This document shows positions 48,501 through 58,936 of a stretch of 64,000 bases of DNA, one piece after another. The stretch spans positions 114,857-178,856 of the forward strand of contig DAITAZ010000002.1 of NCBI GenBank assembly GCA_036824045.1, written 5' to 3'. The notes beneath the pieces are model-generated. The model saw nothing but the letters and a program-made list of their open reading frames with translations. It did not search any database and was not told the DNA's origin. This DNA is from DAITAZ01 sp036824045 (GTDB taxonomy: Bacteria > Pseudomonadota > Gammaproteobacteria > Burkholderiales > Rhodocyclaceae). Numbering within the stretch: the first letter of the stretch is position 1; every line of letters starts with the position of its first letter. Both the position numbers and the translations under genes were made by a program.

Positions 48501-49703
48501 TCAGGCTGGCTCTTCATCCTTGCCAAACCCGTAAATCCATTCCAGACCGCGATAGAAATCCTCGGGTGTCTTCGAGCCAAGAATCTCGTTGCGCACCAGC
48601 CGCTCCACGCCCGCCGCGTGATAAAGACGCCCAAGTTCGCGGGAGGACAGCACGATCCGCGCCGTGCGGGTAATACGCGCTGCCTGGTAGCGCAGGAAGG
48701 CGGCAGCCAGATCGTCTCCGCCCGCTGCAACCTGGCGCATGAGCTCCACCGCGTCCTCGATGGCCATGCAGGCTCCCTGAGCGAAGTACTGATGGGTCGG
48801 GTGAGCGGCATCCCCCAGCAGCGTCACAATGCCATCGCACCAGTTCGCCACCGGATCCCGGTCTCCCAGCACCCAGCGTCGCCACCCGTCCGACCTCTCC
48901 AGAACGCTTCGAGGGGCAGCCGGGAGGTGATTGAAGTAGGAGAGAAGTTCCGCCTTGTCCCCGGGCTCGTTGTGGCCCTCGGTGGTTCGAGTCGGATGAT
49001 GAAAGGTGGCAACAATGTTGAAGAGTTTCCAGCCCCGCAGCGGGTAATGCACGAAATGCGTTTTCGGGCCCGCCCACAGACAAGCTGCGTTCAGCCGCAG
49101 TGCTTCCGGCATTTCCTCAATGGGCAAGACTGTTCGATAGGCAACGTGCCCGGATATCTTGGGCCCGCCGTCCCCCACCACCGTTTCGCGGATGCGGGAG
49201 CGCACGCCATCGCAGCCAATCAGCGCCCGCCCCCTCAGGGCTGCGCCATTCGCGCAGTGCACAATGACCGAATCGCCCAGGTTCTCGTAACGGGTCACCT
49301 CGTGGCGGGATAGCAGGGTGACATTCGGATCTTCCCGGTTAACCTCGTACATGGGCAGATGCAGGTCAGCCCGATGGATCACGGCATAGGGATTGCGGAA
49401 GTGCTTGCGAAACGGCTCATCCACCGGAATCTCTGCAACCTTCTCGCCGCTCACGCCATCCATCATGACCAGCCGATCAATGTACACCGCGTTCTTCAAC
49501 GTACGCTCGGCCACCCCCAATACCTTCAGCGCGTGGAAAACATTCGGACCGAGCTGAATGCCTGCTCCGATCTCACCGAATTCCTGCGCACGTTCGAGCA
49601 CCACCACCTTATGGCCCGCCTTGGAAAGGCCGATTGCGGCAGCCATACCGCCAATGCCCCCCCCGGCAACGATGATTGGTAGCGCTCCGGTTTGATCCTG
49701 CAC
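48501..49703 (-). CDS. 3-hydroxybenzoate 6-monooxygenase
   Basis: A 400-residue FAD monooxygenase that converts 3-hydroxybenzoate to gentisate (2,5-dihydroxybenzoate). FAD loop VAGGGIGGMAAAIGLSKAG, the DG motif GCDGVRSRIRE, the GD motif VTLLGDAAHPTHQYFAQGA. The GTG at 49703 follows AGGAGA. A salicylate 1- or 5-hydroxylase is possible by family, but the linked gentisate genes favour 3-hydroxybenzoate. Operon with the isomerase gene. Confidence 0.87.
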   Translation of the reverse strand: MQDQTGALPIIVAGGGIGGMAAAIGLSKAGHKVVVLERAQEFGEIGAGIQLGPNVFHALKVLGVAERTLKNAVYIDRLVMMDGVSGEKVAEIPVDEPFRKHFRNPYAVIHRADLHLPMYEVNREDPNVTLLSRHEVTRYENLGDSVIVHCANGAALRGRALIGCDGVRSRIRETVVGDGGPKISGHVAYRTVLPIEEMPEALRLNAACLWAGPKTHFVHYPLRGWKLFNIVATFHHPTRTTEGHNEPGDKAELLSYFNHLPAAPRSVLERSDGWRRWVLGDRDPVANWCDGIVTLLGDAAHPTHQYFAQGACMAIEDAVELMRQVAAGGDDLAAAFLRYQAARITRTARIVLSSRELGRLYHAAGVERLVRNEILGSKTPEDFYRGLEWIYGFGKDEEPA

Positions 49704-49762
49704 GGTTTGTCTCCTCTTGAAATATGCGTTGGCACGGCGGAGCCCGCCGGTTTGGGCCGGCC

Positions 49763-49792
49763 TTGATCATCACCGCCACTAATCAGTATACT
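49763..49792 (+). promoter_or_regulatory. Possible promoter of the gentisate dioxygenase gene
   Basis: TTGATC (49763-49768), 18 bases, TATACT (49787-49792). The -10 matches five of six, the -35 four of six. It shares the palindrome at 49783-49794 with the divergent promoter. Confidence 0.45.
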
Positions 49793-49794
49793 GA
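49783..49794. promoter_or_regulatory. Perfect palindrome TCAGTATACTGA, candidate operator
   Basis: A perfect 12-bp palindrome covering the -10 boxes of both divergent promoters between the monooxygenase and dioxygenase genes. One bound regulator could shut both. The likely candidate is the MarR protein at 51715. Confidence 0.6.
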
Positions 49795-49812
49795 CGATCA
49801 GCTCACTGTCAA
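49785..49812 (-). promoter_or_regulatory. Sigma-70 promoter of 3-hydroxybenzoate 6-monooxygenase
   Basis: On the minus strand TTGACA (49812-49807, consensus), 16 bases, TATACT (49790-49785, five of six). It lies about 80 bases ahead of the GTG start and its -10 falls in the palindrome. Confidence 0.65.
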
Positions 49813-49901
49813 TTTAAAGGAATCCGGAAAATCGGACATCCCACGCACGCTCGGCCGCTTCTTTCGCCGGCCATGCCTTCCACCCAAGAGGAGACCGCAT
49901 C

Positions 49902-50945
49902 ATGAGCCTTGCCCCGCTGGGCACAATGGAGGAACTGCCCAAGGACTATCTGGACAGCTTGTTCGACCTCAACCTCTACCCGCTGTGGCCCAGCCTTCGG
50001 GCTGTTCTCCCGCCACACAAACCCACCGCCAGAACACAGCCGTGCCTCTGGCGATACCAGCAGGTTCGGCGGCAACTCATGCGTGCCGGCGAGCTCACCC
50101 CCATGGAAAAGGCCGAACGAAGGGTGCTGGTACTGGCCAACCCGGGGCACGGTCTTTCCAGCATGCAAGCCACGCCGGTGATGTATCTGGGCTTGCAGCT
50201 CATCCTGCCCGGCGAAGTGGCGCCCAACCATCGCCACACGCCCAATGCAGTGCGCATCGTCGTCGAGGGAAGCGGCGCATACACCGGCGTGAACGGAGAA
50301 GCATGTCCCATGGAGCGGGGCGACCTGATCCTGACCCCCTCCGGTCGCTGGCACGAACACGGGCACAGCGGGCATGCCCCGGTAACGTGGCTGGATGTTC
50401 TCGACCTACCCTTGGTGTTTGGACTTGAAGCTTCGTATCTGGAGGAAGGCTCGGGAGTCCAATGCCCCCCCCTGCCCGCATCGCCGGAGCAGTTCACCCA
50501 TGCCGGTCTGGTTCCCGCGCCCTGCTTTGAACGACGCGCAAACACCCACCCCCTGCTCCGCTTCCCGTGGGCCAGAACCCGCGCCAGTCTTGAGGCCCTG
50601 GCCAAATCCGAGCCGGAAATCCGCGCGGTTCAACTCGCCTACACCAACCCGCAGAATGGGCAGGACTGCTTTCCAACCATAGCTTTTAGCGCGCTGATGC
50701 TGAGGCCGGGGGAGACGCTGGAACTACCCGAACGATCTCCCGCTTCCGTTTTCCACGTTGTCGAAGGCAACGGAAAAGCGAGCATCCGGGGCGAGCACTA
50801 TTCCTGGGAAGCGGCGGACACTTTCTGCGCCCCGGGGTACAGCGTCGTCACCCTGAAGAACGCCTCGGCCGATGAGCCGGCTTTCCTGATCACGGCGGAC
50901 GAATCGCCTGTACACAAAAAACTGGGGCTATACGAAGTCCGCTAA
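49902..50945 (+). CDS. Gentisate 1,2-dioxygenase
   Basis: A 347-residue bicupin ring-cleavage dioxygenase (Fe(II)) that opens gentisate to maleylpyruvate. Cupin 1 shows NHRHTPNAVRIVVEGSG and the RWHEHGHSG histidines; cupin 2 ASVFHVVEGNGKASI near the C-terminus. The start has AGGAG ahead. It is followed after 15 bases by the fumarylpyruvate hydrolase gene. Assignment rests on strong family resemblance and on the pathway context. Confidence 0.9.
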   Translation: MSLAPLGTMEELPKDYLDSLFDLNLYPLWPSLRAVLPPHKPTARTQPCLWRYQQVRRQLMRAGELTPMEKAERRVLVLANPGHGLSSMQATPVMYLGLQLILPGEVAPNHRHTPNAVRIVVEGSGAYTGVNGEACPMERGDLILTPSGRWHEHGHSGHAPVTWLDVLDLPLVFGLEASYLEEGSGVQCPPLPASPEQFTHAGLVPAPCFERRANTHPLLRFPWARTRASLEALAKSEPEIRAVQLAYTNPQNGQDCFPTIAFSALMLRPGETLELPERSPASVFHVVEGNGKASIRGEHYSWEAADTFCAPGYSVVTLKNASADEPAFLITADESPVHKKLGLYEVR

Positions 50946-50960
50946 CAGAGAGAGAGGAAC

Positions 50961-51671
50961 ATGCGAATGGAACAGTACGTTTTCTTGCCACCGCCGGTTG
51001 TCGCCGTGCCCGTTCGAGGCAACACCGCCCTTTTTCCCGTGCGCCGCGTTTTTTGTGTCGGTCGCAATTACGCCGCCCATGCGGTGGAAATGGGCCGCCC
51101 GGTAGACAAATCCTCGGCCGAACCTTTTTATTTCACCAAATCCTCCCAAGCCATCATCGCCAGTGGCAGCCGCACCCCCTATCCTCCGGGAACCCACAAT
51201 TTTCACTACGAGATGGAACTGGTCGTGGCCATCGGTGCGCCAGCGTTTCGGGTCAGTGAAGAAGAAGCGCCACGCGCCATCTTCGGCTACGCATGTGGCC
51301 TGGACATGACCCGCCGGGATCTCCAACTCATCGCCCGCGATCAGGGGCGCCCCTGGGATCTTGGCAAAGACGTGGAACAATCCGCAGTGATTTCAGAGCT
51401 TGTCCCGGCAACTCATCTCGGCGTCCTCAAGCAAGGTGCCATCAGCCTGCGCGTCAATGGTGCGGTCAAACAACAATCTGACCTTCAGCACCTGATCTGG
51501 AATATTCCCGAGCTCATTGCCCATCTGTCCCGGTTCTATCACCTTCTGCCCGGTGATCTGATCTTTACCGGCACGCCGGAGGGGGTTGGTCCGGTGCAGC
51601 CTGGCGATAGAATCGAGGGCTTCATCGAACAGGTTGGAACCATCGAACTTGAAATCGCCGCCCCCGAGTGA
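50961..51671 (+). CDS. Fumarylpyruvate hydrolase (FAH family)
   Basis: A 236-residue FAH-fold hydrolase that splits fumarylpyruvate into fumarate and pyruvate, the last step of the gentisate route. Motifs: VFCVGRNYAAHAVEMGR at the N-terminus, the metal-binding YEMELVVAIG and the C-terminal IFTGTPEGVGPVQPGD. The start follows GAGAGAGGAAC. Confidence 0.9.
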   Translation: MRMEQYVFLPPPVVAVPVRGNTALFPVRRVFCVGRNYAAHAVEMGRPVDKSSAEPFYFTKSSQAIIASGSRTPYPPGTHNFHYEMELVVAIGAPAFRVSEEEAPRAIFGYACGLDMTRRDLQLIARDQGRPWDLGKDVEQSAVISELVPATHLGVLKQGAISLRVNGAVKQQSDLQHLIWNIPELIAHLSRFYHLLPGDLIFTGTPEGVGPVQPGDRIEGFIEQVGTIELEIAAPE

Positions 51672-51714
51672 AACCGCACCGGTAACAGATACCCCCCACA
51701 ACGAGCTGTACGCA

Positions 51715-52179
51715 ATGCCGGCCCACTTGATCCGGCGTTGTCACCAGATCGCTCAGGGGCTCTTCCACGAAGAGTGCGCCCGCCACAATCTCACCCCCAT
51801 CCAGTTCGCGGTGCTCTCGTTGCTCCGCGATCATGGGGGGGTGGACCAGATCACCCTCGCCGGTCTCGCTGCGCTCAATCGCAGCACTGCGGCGGATGTG
51901 CTGGGCCGACTCGAGCAAGCAGGCTTCCTGCAGCGGATCGCCGACCCGGCAGACCGACGCGTGTGGCGCATTTACCTTGCCGAGTCTGGCTCAGCGCTGC
52001 TCGCTCAAGTGGAAGACCTGGTACTTCGGGTACAAGACCGCCTGCTTGCGCCGCTCACTGCCCACGAACGTGAAACATTCATTCGCTGCCTGACCAAAAT
52101 CGCCAACGAGAACAATGAACTTAGCCGTGCCCCGCTTCGAACGCGCAAGAAAGCCGCTCAAAGTGAGAAGGTGGATTGA
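51715..52179 (+). CDS. MarR-family regulator (gentisate cluster)
   Basis: A 154-residue winged-helix regulator: LTPIQFAVLSLLRDHGGVDQITLAGLAALNRSTAADVLGRLEQAGFLQR followed by the wing DPADRRVWRIYL, from which family membership is clear. The ATG at 51715 is used; an upstream start would read into the previous gene. As the last gene of the gentisate run it is the probable regulator of the palindrome at 49783-49794. Confidence 0.82.
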   Translation: MPAHLIRRCHQIAQGLFHEECARHNLTPIQFAVLSLLRDHGGVDQITLAGLAALNRSTAADVLGRLEQAGFLQRIADPADRRVWRIYLAESGSALLAQVEDLVLRVQDRLLAPLTAHERETFIRCLTKIANENNELSRAPLRTRKKAAQSEKVD

Positions 52180-52210
52180 TCAAGGAACTATTTGGTAAGA
52201 TTCTTGCTTG

Positions 52211-52295
52211 TGGTGCCGGGAGGGGGACTCGAACCCCCACACCTTGCGGCGGCGGATTTTGAATCCGCTGCGTCTACCGATTCCGCCATCCCGGC
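52211..52295 (-). tRNA. tRNA-Leu (CAA)
   Basis: An 85-base tRNA with encoded CCA (52213-52211). Acceptor GCCGGGA pairs with TCCCGGC; anticodon loop TTCAAAA with anticodon CAA; the variable arm and TTCGAGTC T-loop are present. A 7-bp hairpin GCCGACG-GAA-CGTCGGC lies just upstream (52301-52317). Confidence 0.93.
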
Positions 52296-52363
52296 CCATC
52301 GCCGACGGAACGTCGGCTTGAAGGCGGCGAATTATTACCCAACTGAGACAAACCGGCAACCCG

Positions 52364-54573
<2,210 letters not shown>

Positions 54574-54588
54574 GGCTCGCTGCCTGCC

Positions 54589-54597
54589 TGCTATAAT
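54589..54597 (+). promoter_or_regulatory. Extended -10 promoter for yajC-secDF
   Basis: TGCTATAAT, the extended -10 (TGnTATAAT) with a perfect TATAAT, 36 bases ahead of the yajC start. No good -35 is seen, as is common with extended -10 promoters. It lies just after the tgt stop. Confidence 0.55.
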
Positions 54598-54632
54598 TAT
54601 TTGTTTTCCTGATACTTCGCGGAGTCTTACAA

Positions 54633-54965
54633 GTGCTGATTTCCAATGCGTACGCTCAGGCGGCGGGTGCCGCATCGCAAGATCCCACCGGGGGCCTGAT
54701 GCAGTTACTCCCGATCGTCTTCATGTTCGTTGTGCTCTATTTCCTGATGATCCGCCCGCAAATGAAACGGGCCAAGGAGCACAAGGCGTTGATTGAAAGC
54801 CTGCAGAAGGGCGACGAGGTGGTGACCCAAGGTGGGCTGGCCGGTCGTGTCGCCAAGGTTGGCGAAAATTACATTCAGCTCGAGATCGCCGACAAGATTG
54901 AAGTAGCTGTCCAGAAACAGGCGGTTGGCACCGTCCTGCCCAAGGGTACGCTGAAAGGCCTGTAA
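54633..54965 (+). CDS. yajC: Sec translocon accessory protein YajC
   Basis: A 110-residue protein with a single N-terminal membrane helix (LLPIVFMFVVLYFLMIRPQMKR) and the family core GDEVVTQGGLAGRVAKV. It starts with GTG at 54633 behind GGAG. It sits in the conserved order tgt-yajC-secD-secF and assists the SecDF complex. Confidence 0.95.
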   Translation: MLISNAYAQAAGAASQDPTGGLMQLLPIVFMFVVLYFLMIRPQMKRAKEHKALIESLQKGDEVVTQGGLAGRVAKVGENYIQLEIADKIEVAVQKQAVGTVLPKGTLKGL

Positions 54966-55030
54966 CCCTTTTTTCCGGGCTCCATTCGGGGTCCGGAAAC
55001 GTTGTCTCCCCTGTGCATCGAATCCCCGCC

Positions 55031-56899
55031 ATGAATCGTTACCCCCTCTGGAAGTACATCACCGTAGCAGTCGCCCTCGTGCTGGGCTTGTTGTACACCT
55101 TGCCAAACTTCTTTGGCGAGGTTCCCGCTGTCCAGGTTTCGTCCATCAAGGCGACGCTGAAGGTGGACACCGGGGTCATGAACCAGGTGGAGTCCGCGCT
55201 GCGGAGTGCGAGCATCACCCACCAAGGCGTTTTCAGCGACATGAATAGCCTGAGGGTACGGTTCGCCGATACCGACACCCAGATCAAGGCCAAGGACATC
55301 ATCGAGAAAGCCCTCAACAAGGATCCCTCCGATCCCCATTACGTCGTGGCGCTGAACTTGTTGTCTGCTTCGCCCGCTTGGCTCAACGGCATCCACGCGC
55401 TGCCCATGTACCTCGGCCTTGATTTGCGGGGCGGGGTGCACTTCCTTTTGCAGGTAGACATGCGAGGTGCAGTCACCAAGCGCCTTGATGCAACGGCTGC
55501 GGACTTGCGCTCGCTCTTGAGGGACAAAAATATCCGCCATGGGGGAATTGCGCGCGAAGGTGGCCGCTTGGCAATCCGGTTCCGGGAAAGCGCGCTGTTG
55601 GAAAAGGCCCGAAACGCCATCGCCGACAGTCAGCCGGACCTCCTGTTGGCTGACAGCCAGGAAGGTGCCGATTACAAGCTTGTAGCCGAACTGTCACCCG
55701 CTGCCCAGAAGCGGATCCAGGAATTCGCAATCAAGCAGAACATCACCACCCTCCATAACCGAATCAATGAGTTGGGTGTGGCAGAACCGGTCATCCAGCA
55801 GCAAGGGGCTGATCGAATCGTGGTTCAGTTGCCTGGCGTGCAAGACACAGCGAAAGCCAAGGATATCCTCGGGCGTACAGCCACGCTTGAAATCCGCATG
55901 GTCGATGACGAGGCCGGCAACAATCCCGATATCCTGGAGCAGGCGTCAAAGGGCTCTCCGCCCCCGGGCACGGAGTATTACGTGGAACGCGGGGGCCGCC
56001 CCCTGCTGGTCAACAAGCAAGTGGTACTGACCGGCGATCGCTTGACCGACGCGCAACCCGGCTTTGACAGCCAAACGCATGAGCCGGCGGTGCATTTGAC
56101 ACTGGATGCCCAGGGAGCGCGCATCTTCAAGGATGTGACCCGGGAAAGCGTGGGCAAGCGCATGGCCATTCTGCTGATCGAAAAAGGCAAGGGCGAGGTC
56201 ATCACCGCCCCCGTGATCCGCACGGAGATTGGTGGTGGCCGCGTCCAGATTTCGGGCAGGATGAGCACCACTGAAGCCACTGACGTGGCATTGCTGCTAC
56301 GCGCGGGTTCGCTTGCCGCGCCAATGGAAATTGTGGAGGAAAGAACCATTGGTCCGAGCCTTGGTGCCGAAAACATCAAGAAGGGCTTTACCTCGACCAT
56401 GTGGGGCTTCACGGCGATCGCCGTGTTCATGATCGCCTACTACATGCTGTTTGGCTTGGTTTCGGTCATTGCGCTTGCGGCCAACCTGCTGTTCCTGGTT
56501 GCACTGCTTTCGCTACTGCAAGCCACGCTGACCTTGCCCGGCATCGCTGCGATTGCACTTACGCTGGGTATGGCAATCGACGCGAACGTACTGATCAACG
56601 AGCGGATTCGAGAAGAACTGCGTAATGGCTCCACGCCTCAGGCTGCCATCTCGGCCGGCTATGAACGCGCCTTTGACACGATTCTGGATTCCAACGTTAC
56701 CACCCTGATCGCCGGGATCGCCCTGCTGGTATTCGGGAGCGGCCCTGTCCGAGGCTTCGCAGTGGTTCATTGTCTCGGCATCCTGACCTCGATTTTCAGT
56801 TCGGTCGTAGTTTCTAGAGCGATCGTCAATTTGATCTATGGTCGCCGGCGTCGTCTGGAAAGCCTTTCCATTGGGCAAATCTGGAAACCCGGCCTGTAA
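55031..56899 (+). CDS. secD: Protein translocase subunit SecD
   Basis: A 622-residue membrane protein that drives proton-motive-force-dependent export with SecF. Motifs: LGLDLRGGVHFLLQVDM after the first helix, the P1 periplasmic domain, and the C-terminal TLPGIAAIALTLGMAIDANVLINERIREEL of the RND-like region. The ATG at 55031 is used; a GTG six codons upstream is possible. It is 86 bases from secF; a 23-base hairpin (GCGAGAGC/GCTCTCGC) lies in the spacer. Confidence 0.96.
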   Translation: MNRYPLWKYITVAVALVLGLLYTLPNFFGEVPAVQVSSIKATLKVDTGVMNQVESALRSASITHQGVFSDMNSLRVRFADTDTQIKAKDIIEKALNKDPSDPHYVVALNLLSASPAWLNGIHALPMYLGLDLRGGVHFLLQVDMRGAVTKRLDATAADLRSLLRDKNIRHGGIAREGGRLAIRFRESALLEKARNAIADSQPDLLLADSQEGADYKLVAELSPAAQKRIQEFAIKQNITTLHNRINELGVAEPVIQQQGADRIVVQLPGVQDTAKAKDILGRTATLEIRMVDDEAGNNPDILEQASKGSPPPGTEYYVERGGRPLLVNKQVVLTGDRLTDAQPGFDSQTHEPAVHLTLDAQGARIFKDVTRESVGKRMAILLIEKGKGEVITAPVIRTEIGGGRVQISGRMSTTEATDVALLLRAGSLAAPMEIVEERTIGPSLGAENIKKGFTSTMWGFTAIAVFMIAYYMLFGLVSVIALAANLLFLVALLSLLQATLTLPGIAAIALTLGMAIDANVLINERIREELRNGSTPQAAISAGYERAFDTILDSNVTTLIAGIALLVFGSGPVRGFAVVHCLGILTSIFSSVVVSRAIVNLIYGRRRRLESLSIGQIWKPGL

Positions 56900-56985
56900 T
56901 TGATACTGGGCACCGGGCGTAACCATGTGTTCGCCCGTTCGCAACACCTGCGAGAGCGACAGATGCTCTCGCGTGCGGAGTAGTC

Positions 56986-57915
56986 ATGGAATTCTTCCGA
57001 ATCAAGAAAGACATCCCCTTCATGCGCCATGCGCTGGTGTTCAACGTCATCTCGTTGCTCACTTTCGCTGCGGCGGTCTTCTTCCTGGCAACAAAAGGTT
57101 TGCACCTCTCGGTGGAGTTCACCGGCGGTACGCTGATCGAGGTGAGCCACGCCCAAGCCCCCGACCTGGAGAAAGTCCGGGGGGCCTTGGGCAAAAGCGG
57201 ATTCAGCGATTACTCCGTCCAGAACTTCGGTTCTGCGCAAGACGTCCTGATTCGGCTGCCCCTGAAATCTGAACAAAATTCCGCAGCACTCAGTGAAGCG
57301 GTGATGAAAGCCATTGGCGAGGTGGACCCCGCCGCCAAGCTGCAGCGGGTCGAGTTTGTTGGCCCCCAGGTTGGGAAGGAGCTTGCAGAGAGCGGCGCCA
57401 TGGCCCTGCTACTGGTGGTGCTGGGAATCATGATCTATCTTGCTTTCCGGTTTGAATGGCGCTTCTCCGTCTCCGCCATCATCGCCAACCTGCACGACGT
57501 GATCATTATTCTCGGATTCTTTGCGTTCTTTCAGTGGGAATTCTCGCTTTCTGTTCTGGCAGCAGTTCTCGCCGTGCTCGGGTACTCCGTCAATGAGTCG
57601 GTCGTGGTTTTCGACCGAGTCCGGGAAGTATTCAGGAAGAAACGCGGACTCTCGACATCTCAAGTGCTCGACCACGCCATCACCAGCACCATTAGTCGAA
57701 CCATCATTACCCATCTCAGCACTCAGATGATGGTTACTTCGATGTTGTTCTTTGGTGGAGAAACCCTGCACTACTTCGCCTTGGCGCTCACCATCGGCAT
57801 TCTGTTCGGGATTTACTCTTCGGTGCTCGTCGCCAGCCCGCTCGTTATGTGGCTAGGAGTGTCCCGGGAGCAGTTCATCAAGCCGAAGAAAGAAAAACAG
57901 GAGGCAGTGGTTTGA
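56986..57915 (+). CDS. secF: Protein translocase subunit SecF
   Basis: A 309-residue partner of SecD with VEFTGGTLIEV after the first helix and the VLGYSVNESVVVFDRVREVF and SRTIITHLSTQMMV segments near TM4-5. Normal length. Confidence 0.96.
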   Translation: MEFFRIKKDIPFMRHALVFNVISLLTFAAAVFFLATKGLHLSVEFTGGTLIEVSHAQAPDLEKVRGALGKSGFSDYSVQNFGSAQDVLIRLPLKSEQNSAALSEAVMKAIGEVDPAAKLQRVEFVGPQVGKELAESGAMALLLVVLGIMIYLAFRFEWRFSVSAIIANLHDVIIILGFFAFFQWEFSLSVLAAVLAVLGYSVNESVVVFDRVREVFRKKRGLSTSQVLDHAITSTISRTIITHLSTQMMVTSMLFFGGETLHYFALALTIGILFGIYSSVLVASPLVMWLGVSREQFIKPKKEKQEAVV

Positions 57916-57945
57916 CATTCGCGCGGATTTGCGAGGGCCAATGAC

Positions 57946-58647
57946 ATGAGGCATCGGGTTGAAGTGTGGGACCTCCCCTTGCGCGTTTTCCACTGGGTAC
58001 TTGCTGCCACCGTAACTGTGGCTTTTGCCACCGGTTTCGTTGGTGGAAACGCCATGGTGTGGCACGGTCGGGCTGGAACAGTGCTGGCAGCGCTGCTCGC
58101 CTTCCGGATTGTCTGGGGTTTCTTGGGAAGCCACCATGCCCGCTTCGCCACTTTCCTTCCAACGCCCGGCAAGCTTCGCGCTTACTTGGGCGGCACTTGG
58201 AAAGGAGAAGGACACAATCCCCTAGGCGCGCTGTCGGTCTTTGCCATGCTGGGATTGCTGTCTGCGCAACTTGCCACCGGGCTTGCAGGAAATGACGATA
58301 TTGCGTTTCAGGGACCGCTCTACAACCTTTTCACAAAGGCCGATAGCGATTTCGCAACCAGTTTGCACCGAAAGATGGTTTGGCTACTGCTCACGCTCAT
58401 CGGGCTCCACCTCGCAGCCATTGCGTTCTATGCGCGTTTCAAGAAGCGCAACTTGGTTAAGCCCATGATACTGGGGTGGACCGAGTCAGGTGAGGCAACC
58501 GACAAGAAACTGACGAGGCCCTTATCCGGCTTGATCGCGCTCCTCCTCGCTTTGTCAGCAGCAGCTTTTGTCGCTTGGGCTACACAGGGCACCTGGATTC
58601 CACGACCGAATGTCGTCGAAACATCCTCCCCGCCCCCTGCATGGTGA
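57946..58647 (+). CDS. Prokaryotic b561-type cytochrome b
   Basis: A 233-residue membrane cytochrome with four to five helices. VWDLPLRVFHWVLAATV supplies a heme histidine, FRIVWGFLGSHHARF another, and HRKMVWLLLTLIGLHLAAIAFY the later ones. The type passes electrons between a quinone pool and periplasmic partners such as the c-type cytochromes of this genome. It starts 30 bases after secF and lies just before the assembly gap. Confidence 0.88.
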   Translation: MRHRVEVWDLPLRVFHWVLAATVTVAFATGFVGGNAMVWHGRAGTVLAALLAFRIVWGFLGSHHARFATFLPTPGKLRAYLGGTWKGEGHNPLGALSVFAMLGLLSAQLATGLAGNDDIAFQGPLYNLFTKADSDFATSLHRKMVWLLLTLIGLHLAAIAFYARFKKRNLVKPMILGWTESGEATDKKLTRPLSGLIALLLALSAAAFVAWATQGTWIPRPNVVETSSPPPAW

Positions 58648-58726
58648 ATCCCTGGCCACGCCCGTCAGGGCGCGTCTCACCTGTCAAAGGGCACTCTGGT
58701 GAGTATCCACACACCCAAACAGACTA

Positions 58727-58781
58727 CCTACTCCGTGACAGGAGTGGCCGATTCGGCATGATTCCGCATGGGGAATTGCCG
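58727..58781. repeat. 55-bp sequence duplicated across the gap, left copy
   Basis: Exact match to 58882-58936. A shared edge of exactly 55 bases is what a k=55 de Bruijn assembler leaves at unmerged contig ends. Confidence 0.9.
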
Positions 58782-58881
58782 NNNNNNNNNNNNNNNNNNN
58801 NNNNNNNNNNNNNNNNNNNNNNNNNNNNNNNNNNNNNNNNNNNNNNNNNNNNNNNNNNNNNNNNNNNNNNNNNNNNNNNNN
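58782..58881. other. Assembly gap (100 N)
   Basis: A run of exactly 100 unknown bases, the default scaffolder gap, flanked by an identical 55-bp sequence on both sides. The gap is probably not real; the true distance is zero or minus 55 bases. The stretch from the cytochrome gene end (58648) to the gap has no recognised feature. Confidence 0.95.
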
Positions 58882-58936
58882 CCTACTCCGTGACAGGAGT
58901 GGCCGATTCGGCATGATTCCGCATGGGGAATTGCCG
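58882..58936. repeat. 55-bp sequence duplicated across the gap, right copy
   Basis: Exact copy of 58727-58781. It includes the end of the following glycosyltransferase gene (stop at 58885-58883). Confidence 0.9.
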
